From positions 1 through 32,168 of the forward strand of contig CASCGD010000027.1 in NCBI GenBank assembly GCA_949132985.1: DNA of 32,168 bases. Reading direction: 5' to 3'. A program made the position numbers and the translations under genes. This document shows positions 1 through 8,255 of this stretch, piece by piece. The number at the start of each line of letters is the position of its first letter. The stretch's first letter is position 1. Source of the DNA: an uncultured Lachnospiraceae bacterium. Lineage in GTDB: Bacteria > Bacillota > Clostridia > Lachnospirales > Lachnospiraceae. A model generated the notes under the pieces. It made no database searches. It saw only the letters and a program-made list of their open reading frames with translations, and was not told where the DNA came from.

Positions 1-51
1 TTTTAGCCGGTGCATAACCCGTTAGTCTAAACTGGAAGGCTGAACTGTTAC

Positions 52-110
52 AAAAAAACTGCACAAAATCTCACATGAAAAACCAGATTTTCCATGGATT
101 TTCTGTGCAG
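52..110 (-). terminator. Rho-independent terminator after the Na/Pi transporter gene
   Basis: On the minus strand, beginning 34 bases after the transporter stop codon, CTGCAC(AG)AAAATC pairs with GATTTTGTGCAG. A second inner stem (CATGGAAAA with TTTTTCATG, one G-T pair) closes the loop. The structure is followed directly by seven T residues. This is a strong intrinsic terminator for the transporter transcript. Confidence 0.85.
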
Positions 111-143
111 CTTACCACAATGCATACGATCGTTTTTCAGCCG

Positions 144-1922
144 TCAGCCCAGCGTGTAGCGCTCCTTATAGCTGCCATAAAGCTGTGCAAACGCAGGATC
201 CTGCGCCTTGATCTGACCCAGATACTTGTGCGACTCATGGCTCGTCTCGTCCATCTGAATCAATGCCACCGCAATATTCGAACAGTGGTCGGCAACTCGC
301 TCCCCGTTTGTCACAAAATCCGTGAGGGCAAAGCCCTGCTGGATTGTACATTTCCCTTTTGCCAGTCGTCTGACATGATTCGCGCGAATTTCCTCCTTTA
401 AATCATGGATCACCTCGCCCAGAGGCTCCACCTGTGCCGCAGCGTCCACATCCCCCCGGCCCACTGCCTTAAAGGTCTGTTTTAAAATATCCCGGAGCGC
501 CTGTGAAAATACTGCAAGCTCCGCCTTCGCCTTCCCCGAAAATTGCACATCCTCCTTGTGCATTCTTTTTGCGTTTTCCGCCAGCGCAAGGGCGTGATCC
601 GCCATGCGCTCCAAATCGCTGATGCCGTGCAGCAGGGTTGTCACCACATGGTTGTCCTGCTCGGAAAGAGGCTTTGTACATAGCCTGAGCAGATACGTCC
701 CAAGCGCATCCTCGTACATATCCGCCCGCTCTTCCAGCTCGCAGACACGCTTATACTGCTTTTTTTCATATGCCACATTCAAATTCAAAGAAATATCTAA
801 TGCCTCATCTACCAGCTTCGCCATTGCAAAGGCCGCCCGCTTGGACTGCGCCACCGCAAAGGCCGGCCGCTCCAGAAAGCGCTCGTCCAAAAACCGCAGT
901 CCCTCGTCTTTTGTCTTCTTGCGGCTCTTTTCTGCGGATGAATCTGCCGAATCCGGGATCGTGCGCACCGCAAGATGCTCCAGGCCCTTTGAAAACGGAA
1001 GCAGCAGAATCGTAGCCGTAATATTAAACACGCTGTGGACAAGCGCGATACCCGCACCGTTTGCCGAATGCTCCAGAAACTCGAACTCAAAGACGGCGTG
1101 AAACGCGTAAAAGAGAATCATAAAAAACGCCGTGCCAATGAGATTAAAATACAGATGAACGAGCGAGGCGCGCCGCGCGTTTTTGCTCGCGCCGATGCCT
1201 GAAAGCAGTGCGGTTGCGCACGTTCCGATATTCTGCCCCATGATAATCGGAATCGCTGCTCCATAACTCACCGCACCGGTGGCGCACATCGCCTGCAAAA
1301 TACCGACGGAAGCGGAGGAGCTCTGAATCACCGCAGTCACAAGCGCACCGACAAGCAGTCCAAGCAAAGGACTTTCAAAGGCCGTGAACAGCCGCGTAAA
1401 CTGCGGTACCTCGGCCAGCGGCTTTACTGCCGAGCTCATCGTGTCCATGCCGAACATCAGCACCGCAAAACCGAGAAAAATCGTTCCGAGATCTTTCTTC
1501 TTCTCATCCTTCAAAAAGAGCAGAAAAACGACGCCGATCAACGCCAGAATCGGGGAAAAGGAGCTTGGCTTTAGCATCCGCACAAGAAAGCTGTCGCCCT
1601 CCAGCCCCGAGAGGCTTAAAATCCATGAGGTTACCGTCGTCCCCACATTCGCTCCCATAATGATTCCCACTGCCTGCGACAGCTTCATAATGCCCGAATT
1701 GACAAAGCCCACCACCATAACCGTTGTGGCGGAGGAGCTTTGAATCACGGCAGTCACGCCCGCGCCGAGCAGCACCGCGCGAAGCGGCGTTCCCGTAAGC
1801 TTCTCCAAAATCTGCTCCAACCGACTGCCTGCCATCTTTGCAAGTCCGTCACCCATCGTATGCATTCCATACAAAAACAGCGCCAGACCTCCCAACATGG
1901 TAAGTACCCCAAATATATCCAT
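144..1922 (-). CDS. Na+/phosphate cotransporter family protein with PhoU-like C-terminal domain
   Basis: Membrane protein of 592 residues predicted to import phosphate with sodium (NptA/PF02690 family). Two inverted transporter repeats are visible, each with the family signature: QSSSA at residues 61-65 and again at 200-204, each inside a GAxVTAVIQSSSA context. Several hydrophobic helices fill residues 1-310. From about residue 345 the protein is soluble and helical, with the ERADMYEDA and GERVADHCSNIA pieces typical of the PhoU-like domain fused to this family in Firmicutes. The length is normal for the fused form. The start is an ATG preceded by AAGGAAAA. The gene has its own promoter and terminator, so it is probably monocistronic. 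Substrate is inferred from the family, not shown. Confidence 0.93.
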   Translation of the reverse strand: MDIFGVLTMLGGLALFLYGMHTMGDGLAKMAGSRLEQILEKLTGTPLRAVLLGAGVTAVIQSSSATTVMVVGFVNSGIMKLSQAVGIIMGANVGTTVTSWILSLSGLEGDSFLVRMLKPSSFSPILALIGVVFLLFLKDEKKKDLGTIFLGFAVLMFGMDTMSSAVKPLAEVPQFTRLFTAFESPLLGLLVGALVTAVIQSSSASVGILQAMCATGAVSYGAAIPIIMGQNIGTCATALLSGIGASKNARRASLVHLYFNLIGTAFFMILFYAFHAVFEFEFLEHSANGAGIALVHSVFNITATILLLPFSKGLEHLAVRTIPDSADSSAEKSRKKTKDEGLRFLDERFLERPAFAVAQSKRAAFAMAKLVDEALDISLNLNVAYEKKQYKRVCELEERADMYEDALGTYLLRLCTKPLSEQDNHVVTTLLHGISDLERMADHALALAENAKRMHKEDVQFSGKAKAELAVFSQALRDILKQTFKAVGRGDVDAAAQVEPLGEVIHDLKEEIRANHVRRLAKGKCTIQQGFALTDFVTNGERVADHCSNIAVALIQMDETSHESHKYLGQIKAQDPAFAQLYGSYKERYTLG

Positions 1923-2000
1923 CTTTTTTCCTTTCTTACTCCATATCTTTTATGCGCATACAGGGCTTTTGTCTCTAAAAAATATATACCTGTATTAATC

Positions 2001-2029
2001 AACATATCAGAAACACCGATAAAATGCAA
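2001..2029 (-). promoter_or_regulatory. Sigma-A-type promoter of the Na/Pi transporter gene
   Basis: On the minus strand there is TTGCAT (2029-2024), a 17-base spacer and TATGTT (2006-2001). The -10 box is preceded by TG plus one base (extended -10). It lies about 80 bases upstream of the transporter ATG and after the motA stop codon. Confidence 0.6.
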
Positions 2030-2067
2030 GAAAAAGAATTTGATGGAATTGTGATGCATTGATGTTA

Positions 2068-2859
2068 TTACGGTTCTGCTTCTTTTTCCCTCGAACCGTC
2101 GCTGAATACGGCTTTGAGCTTCTCCTTTATCACTCCAGGATTTTCGCCTGCCTGTATGGAGAGCAGGCCCTCCAGCGTCACCTCCATGACAAGGCTCTCC
2201 TGATCGCCGTTTTTCTCGATCTTGCGGGCAACGGGAATACAGACCCAGTTAGCGATAACCGAACCGTAAAGTGTTGTGATGAGGGCCAGCGACATGCCCG
2301 CGCCGATGGCGGAGGAGTCCGTTCCCATAGATTTCATCATATTGATAAGCCCAAGCAGGGTCCCGACCATTCCCCAGGCCGGCGCTGCGGAGCCTAAATC
2401 CTGCCAGAAACGAACCTGCTTGCGGTTGCGCTCCTCCTTATGTAAAAACTCCGTTTCCAAAATATCCTTTACCAGCTCCGGGTCGGTTCCGTCCACAATC
2501 AGGCGCACGCCCTTGCTCATAAATTCATCCTCCATCGTCTCCTCGTTGCCCTCCAATGCTAAAAGCCCCTCTTTACGCGCCACGTCTGCCAGCTCAAGCA
2601 TCTGCTCGGACACCTCGCGGGGGTTTTTGCCTGGCGTGTGAAACGCATAGCCCAATCCCCGGCAGCCATCAATAAAATCCCCGAAGGAATCCGCCGTCGT
2701 CACAGACGCAAAGAGCGCTCCGCCCAGCGTCACAATCAGCGACGGACCGTGAATAAAGTTCCAGATCGTTGCAATTCCCCCGTTGGTTGCGATTCCAAAC
2801 AAAATCGCCAAAAAGCACATAGCGAAGCCTGACAACGCAACGACGTTTAATTTTCTCAT
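2068..2859 (-). CDS. motA: Flagellar motor stator protein MotA
   Basis: Protein of 263 residues with the MotA/TolQ/ExbB fold: two hydrophobic helices in the first 60 residues, a large cytoplasmic segment (about 65-165), and two further helices (about 165-215). It contains the stretches SAAPAWGMVGTLLGL and ANWVCIPVARKIEK, which hold the two prolines expected in MotA (Pro173 and Pro222 equivalents of E. coli). MotA pairs with MotB to form the ion-driven stator. Here no motB follows: the next gene is a phosphate transporter behind its own promoter. The start is an ATG with AGGAGG six bases upstream. A TolQ/ExbB assignment is less likely because the length and cytoplasmic domain fit MotA. Confidence 0.88.
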   Translation of the reverse strand: MRKLNVVALSGFAMCFLAILFGIATNGGIATIWNFIHGPSLIVTLGGALFASVTTADSFGDFIDGCRGLGYAFHTPGKNPREVSEQMLELADVARKEGLLALEGNEETMEDEFMSKGVRLIVDGTDPELVKDILETEFLHKEERNRKQVRFWQDLGSAAPAWGMVGTLLGLINMMKSMGTDSSAIGAGMSLALITTLYGSVIANWVCIPVARKIEKNGDQESLVMEVTLEGLLSIQAGENPGVIKEKLKAVFSDGSREKEAEP

Positions 2860-2901
2860 CTCATACCTCCTGCGTTTCTTGATACAACATATATCCGAAG
2901 A

Positions 2902-2927
2902 TCATCCGAAATGTTACAGCAAATTTA
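2902..2927 (-). promoter_or_regulatory. Candidate flagellar sigma-28 (FliA/SigD) promoter upstream of motA
   Basis: The minus strand shows TAAA (2927-2924) followed at the expected distance by TCGGATGA, which matches 5 of 8 bases of the GCCGATAA consensus. It is about 45 bases before the motA ATG. The fit is partial; it is proposed because of its position and because motA is a classical sigma-28 target. Confidence 0.35.
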
Positions 2928-3028
2928 TCCTTCCGATACAAAATGATGCCAAAAAACGCAGTGTATATCAATACTCCCACCATACGCCCGGCAGTCGTAT
3001 TTCTCTGCCACCTGCTTTTTCTGCAAGC

Positions 3029-3058
3029 AAAAAAAAGCATCTGTACGTAATCAGATGC
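3029..3058 (-). terminator. Rho-independent terminator (distal) of the sugar ABC operon
   Basis: On the minus strand GCATCTG pairs perfectly with CAGATGC across an 8-base loop and is followed by eight T residues. It is the second of two terminators between the binding-protein gene and motA. Confidence 0.9.
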
Positions 3059-3070
3059 CTGTCTGCACAT

Positions 3071-3103
3071 AAAAACAGGGACTGCAAATGCAGCCCCTGT
3101 TTC
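3071..3103 (-). terminator. Rho-independent terminator (proximal) of the sugar ABC operon
   Basis: On the minus strand, just after the binding-protein stop, AACAGGGGCTGCA pairs with TGCAGTCCCTGTT (one G-T pair, 2-base loop) and runs into T residues. Together with the next hairpin it makes a tandem terminator. Confidence 0.8.
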
Positions 3104-3128
3104 GGTTTTCGTCTGAAATTTTTAAATC

Positions 3129-4361
3129 TTACAGAACGCTAACCCACTCAGCCATGTTGTCCTTGTAGAAGATGTAAGGCGTACCTGCTAATACGAAGGT
3201 GCCGTCGCCCTGTGTATAAACAGAGTAATCCTCTTCCGGATAATCACGGAATGCAGCCATGGTGAATGTCTCACCGTCTGTGCCTGTCCAGCCGTTCTTA
3301 ACTGCTGCGTCGATTGCCGCACCAGCTACTGCTCCAAGATGGATAACATCCCACAGCATCATGTAAGGACATACGGATGCAAATGCATCATCATCAGCAC
3401 TCATAGGCATGAAGGACTGCATCTCTGAAGGAAGTCCCAGACCGGTCAGCTTGATCTCGCTGTTTGCAGACTTCAAAACCTGACCTGCTGCTGCGATACC
3501 AACAGTGGTGGGGGAGATAATACAATCAACCTTGTTCTCTGCTACGAAAGCGTTTGCCTGTGTCGTAGACTCGGTCGGATCGTCGTTACCGTACTTCTTG
3601 TCAAGGTTCGGACTAACCTTACCCTTGTACATATCCTTTGCAAGCTCCTCTTCCATAGCTGCGATCCAGCTGTTCTGAACCGGTGTGTCAACACCTGCGG
3701 AGAGAACGCCGAGAGCGATCTCGTCGCCGGAGTAGTTTGCCAGCTCGGATGAAAGAGTCTCTTCCATCTTGCCGTCGCCCGGATAGTCGATACCAAGCGT
3801 GATCAGTACAGCAGCCTGTACTAAGTAAGAACCGATATCAGCTACCTCTGCCTGGTTGATATGAGCCAGACGGTAGTCTACGCTTGCCTCAGAGTCGATG
3901 GAAACGATGGGGATTCCCGCATCCTTTGCCTTCTGGAATACCTCGTCATATCCGGTATCACCGTTGGTGGAGATAACGATGGATGCAACACCCTGTGTAA
4001 TCAGCTCGTCCAGCATCTGAACCTGAGCTGCTACAGTTGTCTCAGCCGGGCTGTCGTACTCAACCTCATAGCCGAGCGCTGTCATGTACTCCTCGTAACC
4101 CTCAAACATCAGGTCGCCGAAGCTGTTACCGGTAGACTTGAACATGAATACATGCTTGCCGGAACCGTCGCCGCTGGGAGCTTCCGCGTCATCGCCGCCC
4201 TCATCTGTGGGTGTTTCCGCATCATCGCCACCCTCATCTGTGGGTGTTTCCTGCTGGCTGTCCTCGCCATCTGCAGGCGCTTCTGTGGTTGTCGTGCCGC
4301 AGGCAGTTAAACCTGCAACCATGCTCGCACTGAGCATCAGAGCTAAAAGTTTCTTCATCAT
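3129..4361 (-). CDS. Sugar-binding lipoprotein of a CUT2 ABC transporter (RhaS/LsrB-like)
   Basis: Extracytoplasmic solute-binding protein of 410 residues. The N-terminus is a lipoprotein signal with lipobox LTAC (Cys21). It is followed by a low-complexity acidic linker (about 24-68) holding two near-identical TPTDEGGDDAE units. The remainder is a type I periplasmic-binding fold (Peripla_BP_4). Internal stretches such as HINQ, QNSW, IISPTTVGIAAA and LTGLG.P resemble rhamnose-binding RhaS proteins and, less closely, autoinducer-2-binding LsrB. The Asp that precedes QN in LsrB is Val here, which argues against AI-2 as ligand. It is the last gene of the operon, separated from the permeases by a hairpin-rich gap. 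The start ATG has AAAGGAGGG upstream. The ligand is uncertain. Confidence 0.88.
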   Translation of the reverse strand: MMKKLLALMLSASMVAGLTACGTTTTEAPADGEDSQQETPTDEGGDDAETPTDEGGDDAEAPSGDGSGKHVFMFKSTGNSFGDLMFEGYEEYMTALGYEVEYDSPAETTVAAQVQMLDELITQGVASIVISTNGDTGYDEVFQKAKDAGIPIVSIDSEASVDYRLAHINQAEVADIGSYLVQAAVLITLGIDYPGDGKMEETLSSELANYSGDEIALGVLSAGVDTPVQNSWIAAMEEELAKDMYKGKVSPNLDKKYGNDDPTESTTQANAFVAENKVDCIISPTTVGIAAAGQVLKSANSEIKLTGLGLPSEMQSFMPMSADDDAFASVCPYMMLWDVIHLGAVAGAAIDAAVKNGWTGTDGETFTMAAFRDYPEEDYSVYTQGDGTFVLAGTPYIFYKDNMAEWVSVL

Positions 4362-4430
4362 AATTTATACCCTCCTTTAATTAATACGGCAACTGCGCAG
4401 TAACTTTGCAGCTACCTGATTTATCTATAA

Positions 4431-4485
4431 ACAGGGTGCTCTAAGCCCTGTATATAGCTTTTTGGCCGCGGCCCGCACAGGCCGC
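4431..4485 (-). promoter_or_regulatory. Intercistronic hairpins before the binding-protein gene
   Basis: The 183-base gap between the second permease and the binding protein holds two minus-strand stems: GCGGCC/GGCCGC (4485-4468) and ACAGGG/CCCTGT (4451-4431). Neither has a T tract, so they are more likely mRNA stabilisers or processing signals that raise binding-protein yield over the permeases. This role is inference. Confidence 0.4.
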
Positions 4486-4544
4486 AGGAAAAGCCGCAGC
4501 AGCCCGGACAGTGCCTGGGCCGCCGAAAAAGCCCTCTGCCCCGA

Positions 4545-5570
4545 TTACTTCGAAGCAAACTTACCGCGGATATCCGCTAAAAACTGTTTGTTCAGATTCG
4601 GGATCAGTACCGCAATCAGCAGCACGATACCGGTTACGATCTTACGTGTGTTGGCATCCACACCTACGAGTCCTAACGTGTAAAGCAGGAATGCCATGAT
4701 AAAGGTAGCGATAAAGGGACCGTAAACCTTACCCTTTCCACCGTTGGTGGAAACGCCGCCGAGTACGCAGATCGCGATAACGTCCATCTCATAGCCCGTA
4801 CCCATGGAGGAGGAAAGACCGCCGCCCATACGACCTACGAAGAAGATGGAGCCGATACCTGCCATCACGCCCATAATGATAAAGACAATGAGCTTCAAGC
4901 GCTCTACACGGATCCCCGAGTAGGTTGCCGTCGTCGGGTTGTTTCCGACAATGTAGAGCTGCCGTCCAAAGGTGGAACGGTGCAGGATAAAGTAAAATAT
5001 AACCGTAATGACCGCATACAGGATCAGGCAGATCGGTAAAATCCCTATGTTTTTCCAGCCGATGGCATTGTAAAACGCCGGGAAATTCTTCAGCGAGTTT
5101 ACATCCAGCACGATCTCCACGATACCGCGGAAGAGCATGGAGGTTGAAATCGTCACGATAACCGCCGGCATCTTGACATAGCCGACCAAAACGCCGTTGA
5201 ATGCGCCGCAGACTGCCCCTGTAAGGATACCCGCCAAAACTGCCACGATGACAGGCATACCCTTATCGCAGAGGATACCCGTAACCATTCCCGAGAGTAC
5301 CATCTCCGACGCAATCGATACATCGATATCGCCCAGCAGCAGAATAAATACCATACCCATAACCATCGGGGATAAGTCAAGTCCCGACTGGATGATGGAC
5401 TGGATCGTAGCAATGTTAAAGTACAATCCGGGCCTTGCAACCGCAAGGATCACATTGATCAGAATCAATATGTATACCAGCATCATTTCCCATTTTACCA
5501 GAAACTTGCTCAATTGAAAACTATCTTTTACAGTCAAATCTCTGACTGTTCCTTTATTTTCGCCAGCCAT
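4545..5570 (-). CDS. CUT2 sugar ABC transporter permease (second)
   Basis: Integral membrane permease of 341 residues (BPD_transp_2, RbsC/RhaQ/LsrD family) with about eight to ten hydrophobic helices. It has the family stretch LLGDIDVSIASEMVLSGM (about 81-98) and, near residue 270, CVLGGVSTNGGKGKVYG. The latter is the cytoplasmic loop that contacts the ATPase. Length is typical. Its ATG overlaps the stop codon of the preceding permease (TGATG), so translation is probably coupled; AGGGGGG serves as ribosome binding site. It would form a heterodimeric channel with the upstream permease. Confidence 0.92.
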   Translation of the reverse strand: MAGENKGTVRDLTVKDSFQLSKFLVKWEMMLVYILILINVILAVARPGLYFNIATIQSIIQSGLDLSPMVMGMVFILLLGDIDVSIASEMVLSGMVTGILCDKGMPVIVAVLAGILTGAVCGAFNGVLVGYVKMPAVIVTISTSMLFRGIVEIVLDVNSLKNFPAFYNAIGWKNIGILPICLILYAVITVIFYFILHRSTFGRQLYIVGNNPTTATYSGIRVERLKLIVFIIMGVMAGIGSIFFVGRMGGGLSSSMGTGYEMDVIAICVLGGVSTNGGKGKVYGPFIATFIMAFLLYTLGLVGVDANTRKIVTGIVLLIAVLIPNLNKQFLADIRGKFASK

Positions 5571-6550
5571 CAGAGCAGTGCCCCCCTTTCTTTCAGGAAA
5601 CGCTTCTCAGAAGAACGCGTCATTGCAATGTTAATGAATACAGCGACGATGATGATGACACCCTGCAGTGCGTGCTGCCACACGGACAAGCCGGGAAGCA
5701 GACTGATAAACTGCGTGATGAAGCTCATCATCAGCCAGCCGATAAGAACGCCGTCTACGGTTCCGCGGCCTCCGGTAATGCTCACGCCACCCAGAATACA
5801 GATCGCGATGGCCTGCAGCTCATAGCCGTCACCGATACTGTAGGTGCAAAGCGCATAGTTTGCCGTGTAAAGCATTCCTGACAAACCTGCCAGTGCGCCG
5901 CAGATCACGAATGCTAGGAAACGAACCCGCGCCTCCTTGATACCTGCAACCTGCGCACTCTCTACATTTGTTCCGATTGCATAAATTCTGCGGCCACTTG
6001 TGCGATAGCCCATAAACCATGCTGCGGCAATAAAAACAATCGCTGCGATCCAGAGAATGGCCGGAACGCTGACAATACTCTTTGCCGCCCAGTCCTGATA
6101 GGGCTGTGAAATCTGATGAGGGAACCACCACTGCCCGCCTGAGAGCAGGAATGCAAATCCTCTGTAAATATACATGGTGCCGAGGGTTGCAATCATCGGA
6201 ACAACCTTTAAATATCCTACAACAAAGCCGTTAAATGCGCCGCAGATGATGCCGATCACAAGGCTCAGCAATACCCACACGATGGCAGGAACATCCATAT
6301 GTGTGCTCATCAGAGATGTGCACACAACGCCTGAGAGCGCCAGAGTGGAGCCAACCGAAAGATCGATACCGCCGGTCACAAGCACGATCATCATACCGAT
6401 GGCAAGAAATACATAAACCGCGTTGTTGCGCAGCATGGAAACGAGCGCTGCAAAGGAAAACAGGGACGGCGTAATGATTGCCGCCAGCACCATAAGTCCG
6501 ATCAGGCCGAATACAAGGCCGATATTCCGATATCCCATTATCTTTTTCAT
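5570..6550 (-). CDS. CUT2 sugar ABC transporter permease (first)
   Basis: Membrane permease of 326 residues (BPD_transp_2, RbsC/RhaP/LsrC family). It shows the TGGIDLSVGSTLALSG stretch near residue 60 and the ILGGVSITGGRGTVDG ATPase-contact loop near residue 253, between hydrophobic helices. The start ATG overlaps the end of the ATPase gene (ATGA), with AGGAGGG upstream. Gene order (ATPase, permease, permease, binding protein) is that of lsrACDB, whereas rhamnose operons usually begin with the binding protein. Order alone does not settle the substrate. Confidence 0.92.
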   Translation of the reverse strand: MKKIMGYRNIGLVFGLIGLMVLAAIITPSLFSFAALVSMLRNNAVYVFLAIGMMIVLVTGGIDLSVGSTLALSGVVCTSLMSTHMDVPAIVWVLLSLVIGIICGAFNGFVVGYLKVVPMIATLGTMYIYRGFAFLLSGGQWWFPHQISQPYQDWAAKSIVSVPAILWIAAIVFIAAAWFMGYRTSGRRIYAIGTNVESAQVAGIKEARVRFLAFVICGALAGLSGMLYTANYALCTYSIGDGYELQAIAICILGGVSITGGRGTVDGVLIGWLMMSFITQFISLLPGLSVWQHALQGVIIIVAVFINIAMTRSSEKRFLKERGALL

Positions 6551-8061
6551 GCACTGCCCTCCTTTCTGTGCTCGCCGAGGGATGCTGCCATAAGCATCTC
6601 CTGTGATACCTCGCCATTGTTAAACTCGCCGCTCACATGCCCGGACTTCATGACAACGATCCGGTCTGCCATACCAAGCACCTCCGGCATCTCGGAGGAG
6701 ACCATGATAATGGCATATCCATTGGACGCCAGCTCATTCATAATCTCATAAATCGAATACTTCGCGCCGACATCGATACCCTTGGTCGGCTCATCTAAAA
6801 TCAATACCTTAAGCGGCATGCTTAAAAGCTTCGCAAAAACCACCTTCTGCTGATTACCACCGGAAAGCGAGGACGGCGGGGCGCTGATATCCTTTGCCTT
6901 TAAGGAAATTCTCTGACAAAGGTCAATCGCGTTCTGAATCTCCGCCTTCTCATCGATCATATGCGCCTTTGCAAAATGGTTCATATCCGCGGAGGATACG
7001 TTCTGGTAAATCGGAAGCTCATTGACGAGTCCCTGTGTCTGCCGGTTCTCAGGCAGCAGACCAATACCATGCCGGAAAGCCTCCACCGGACTCTTCACCT
7101 GAATCTGCTTTCCCTCCAGCGAAATCGTTCCGCTGTCCGGATTCATGATTCCGAAAATCGTCTGGCACACCTCGGTACGCCCCGCACCAACCAGTCCGGT
7201 CAGTGCCAGAATCTCACCCCGCTTTACCTCAAGGGAAATATCCTTAAAATAACCCTCCTTGGAAATATGCTCAACCTTTAAAACAGTCTCACCGATCTTT
7301 GCTGTCTTTTCCGGATACATCTGATCCAGCTCACGCCCTACCATCGCACCGATCAGTTTCTGATTTGAGATCTTATCCACATCCCAGCAGCCTATGTACT
7401 GTGCATCCCGAAATACCGTAACCCGCGTTGCAAGTCGGTACATATCCTCAAATCTGTGGGATATCAGGATTATGGAAACCCCCTCGTTGCGCAGCCGCTC
7501 CGCGATCGCGTAAAGCTCCTCGCACTCATTCGTCGAAAGCGACGCAGTCGGCTCATCCATGATAAGAATCCGGGCATCCCTTGACAGCGCCTTCGCAATC
7601 TCCACCAGCTGCTGTGCCGCAACACTTAAGGAACCCATCGGCTTTGTCACGTCGATCTCTTTACTTAACGGCTCAATCAGCTCCTTCGCACGCTTGTGCA
7701 TCTGCCGCCAGTCATACATTCCCAGTTTGTTTTTGATCTCCTGCCCCATAAAAATATTTTCCGTTACAGACAGATCCGGGAATGCGGTTACATGCTGATA
7801 GATCGCAGCAATTCCCATCTTCGCGGAATCAATCGTGCTCTTGGGGGCAATCCGCTCTCCCTCTAAAAGCATGATCCCGCTGTCCGGTTGATGAACGCCG
7901 GTAATGACTTTTATAAATGTCGATTTGCCTGCACCATTTTCACCCATGAGTGCGTGGATTTCGCCTTTTTTCAGCTGGAAGGAAACGCCGTTTAATGCCG
8001 TTACACCGCCGAAGGTTTTTACCACATCTTTTAACTCAAGAATGTAATTTTGTTCACTCAC
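6547..8061 (-). CDS. CUT2 sugar ABC transporter ATP-binding protein (two ABC domains)
   Basis: Double ATPase of 504 residues (RbsA/MglA family) that powers sugar import. The N-terminal domain has Walker A GENGAGKST (40-48), the signature-like LSVAAQQLVEIAKAL, and Walker B ILIMDEPTASL. The C-terminal domain has the degenerate P-loop GLVGAGRTE normal for this family, LSGGNQQKV, and VLILDEPTKGIDVG. I chose the GTG at 8061 because AAAGGAG lies about ten bases upstream. The reading frame stays open further upstream, but those codons overlap the promoter region. First gene of the operon; likely activated by the divergent AraC protein. Confidence 0.93.
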   Translation of the reverse strand: MSEQNYILELKDVVKTFGGVTALNGVSFQLKKGEIHALMGENGAGKSTFIKVITGVHQPDSGIMLLEGERIAPKSTIDSAKMGIAAIYQHVTAFPDLSVTENIFMGQEIKNKLGMYDWRQMHKRAKELIEPLSKEIDVTKPMGSLSVAAQQLVEIAKALSRDARILIMDEPTASLSTNECEELYAIAERLRNEGVSIILISHRFEDMYRLATRVTVFRDAQYIGCWDVDKISNQKLIGAMVGRELDQMYPEKTAKIGETVLKVEHISKEGYFKDISLEVKRGEILALTGLVGAGRTEVCQTIFGIMNPDSGTISLEGKQIQVKSPVEAFRHGIGLLPENRQTQGLVNELPIYQNVSSADMNHFAKAHMIDEKAEIQNAIDLCQRISLKAKDISAPPSSLSGGNQQKVVFAKLLSMPLKVLILDEPTKGIDVGAKYSIYEIMNELASNGYAIIMVSSEMPEVLGMADRIVVMKSGHVSGEFNNGEVSQEMLMAASLGEHRKEGSA

Positions 8062-8100
8062 CTTAACCTTACTCCTTTCTTGCGTTTGTCTTGTATCTCT

Positions 8101-8129
8101 ACTTAACCTCAAATCACCCCTATTTTCAA
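8101..8129 (-). promoter_or_regulatory. Candidate weak promoter of the sugar ABC operon
   Basis: On the minus strand TTGAAA (8129-8124) is followed by a 17-base spacer and a poor -10 box, TTAAGT (8106-8101). The -35 box lies inside the promoter-proximal AraC-type repeat, the geometry expected for an activator-dependent (class II) promoter. The start would be near 8094, about 33 bases before the GTG. Confidence 0.45.
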
Positions 8130-8163
8130 TATCAAATCTTGTGCTTTCGATATCAAATATTGT
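8124..8163. promoter_or_regulatory. Tandem direct-repeat operator for the AraC-family regulator
   Basis: Two 19-base direct repeats, at 8124-8142 and 8145-8163, read TTTC[A/G]ATATCAAAT[C/A]TTGT and differ at two positions only. Their 21-base period places both on the same helix face, typical for dimeric AraC proteins. The first overlaps the -35 box of the ABC operon and the second the -35 box of the regulator gene, so one protein could activate one and repress the other. Confidence 0.7.
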
Positions 8164-8188
8164 TTTTTCATGTATTATGTGCTATATT
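8160..8188 (+). promoter_or_regulatory. Sigma-A promoter of the araC-type gene
   Basis: TTGTTT (8160-8165), a 17-base spacer and TATATT (8183-8188). The predicted start is near 8195, about 60 bases before the regulator ATG. The -35 box abuts the second operator repeat, suggesting autoregulation. Confidence 0.6.
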
Positions 8189-8255
8189 AAATGTAAAGAG
8201 ACAAATCTTTTAGCAAAAAACACAAAAAGGCCCATTTCCGACGGAGAAAACTATT

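Noticed and set aside
2861..3070. Small minus-strand open frame just upstream of motA
   Set aside because: It overlaps the terminator and the candidate promoter region, has no ribosome binding site and resembles no protein.
3129..4361. Naming the binding protein LsrB (autoinducer-2 receptor)
   Set aside because: The Asp before the QN pair is replaced by Val and the flanking stretches look more RhaS-like; no lsrK/F/G genes are nearby.
4468..4485. Terminator between permease and binding-protein genes
   Set aside because: The GC-rich stem is not followed by a T tract on the transcribed strand, and the binding protein has no separate clear promoter.
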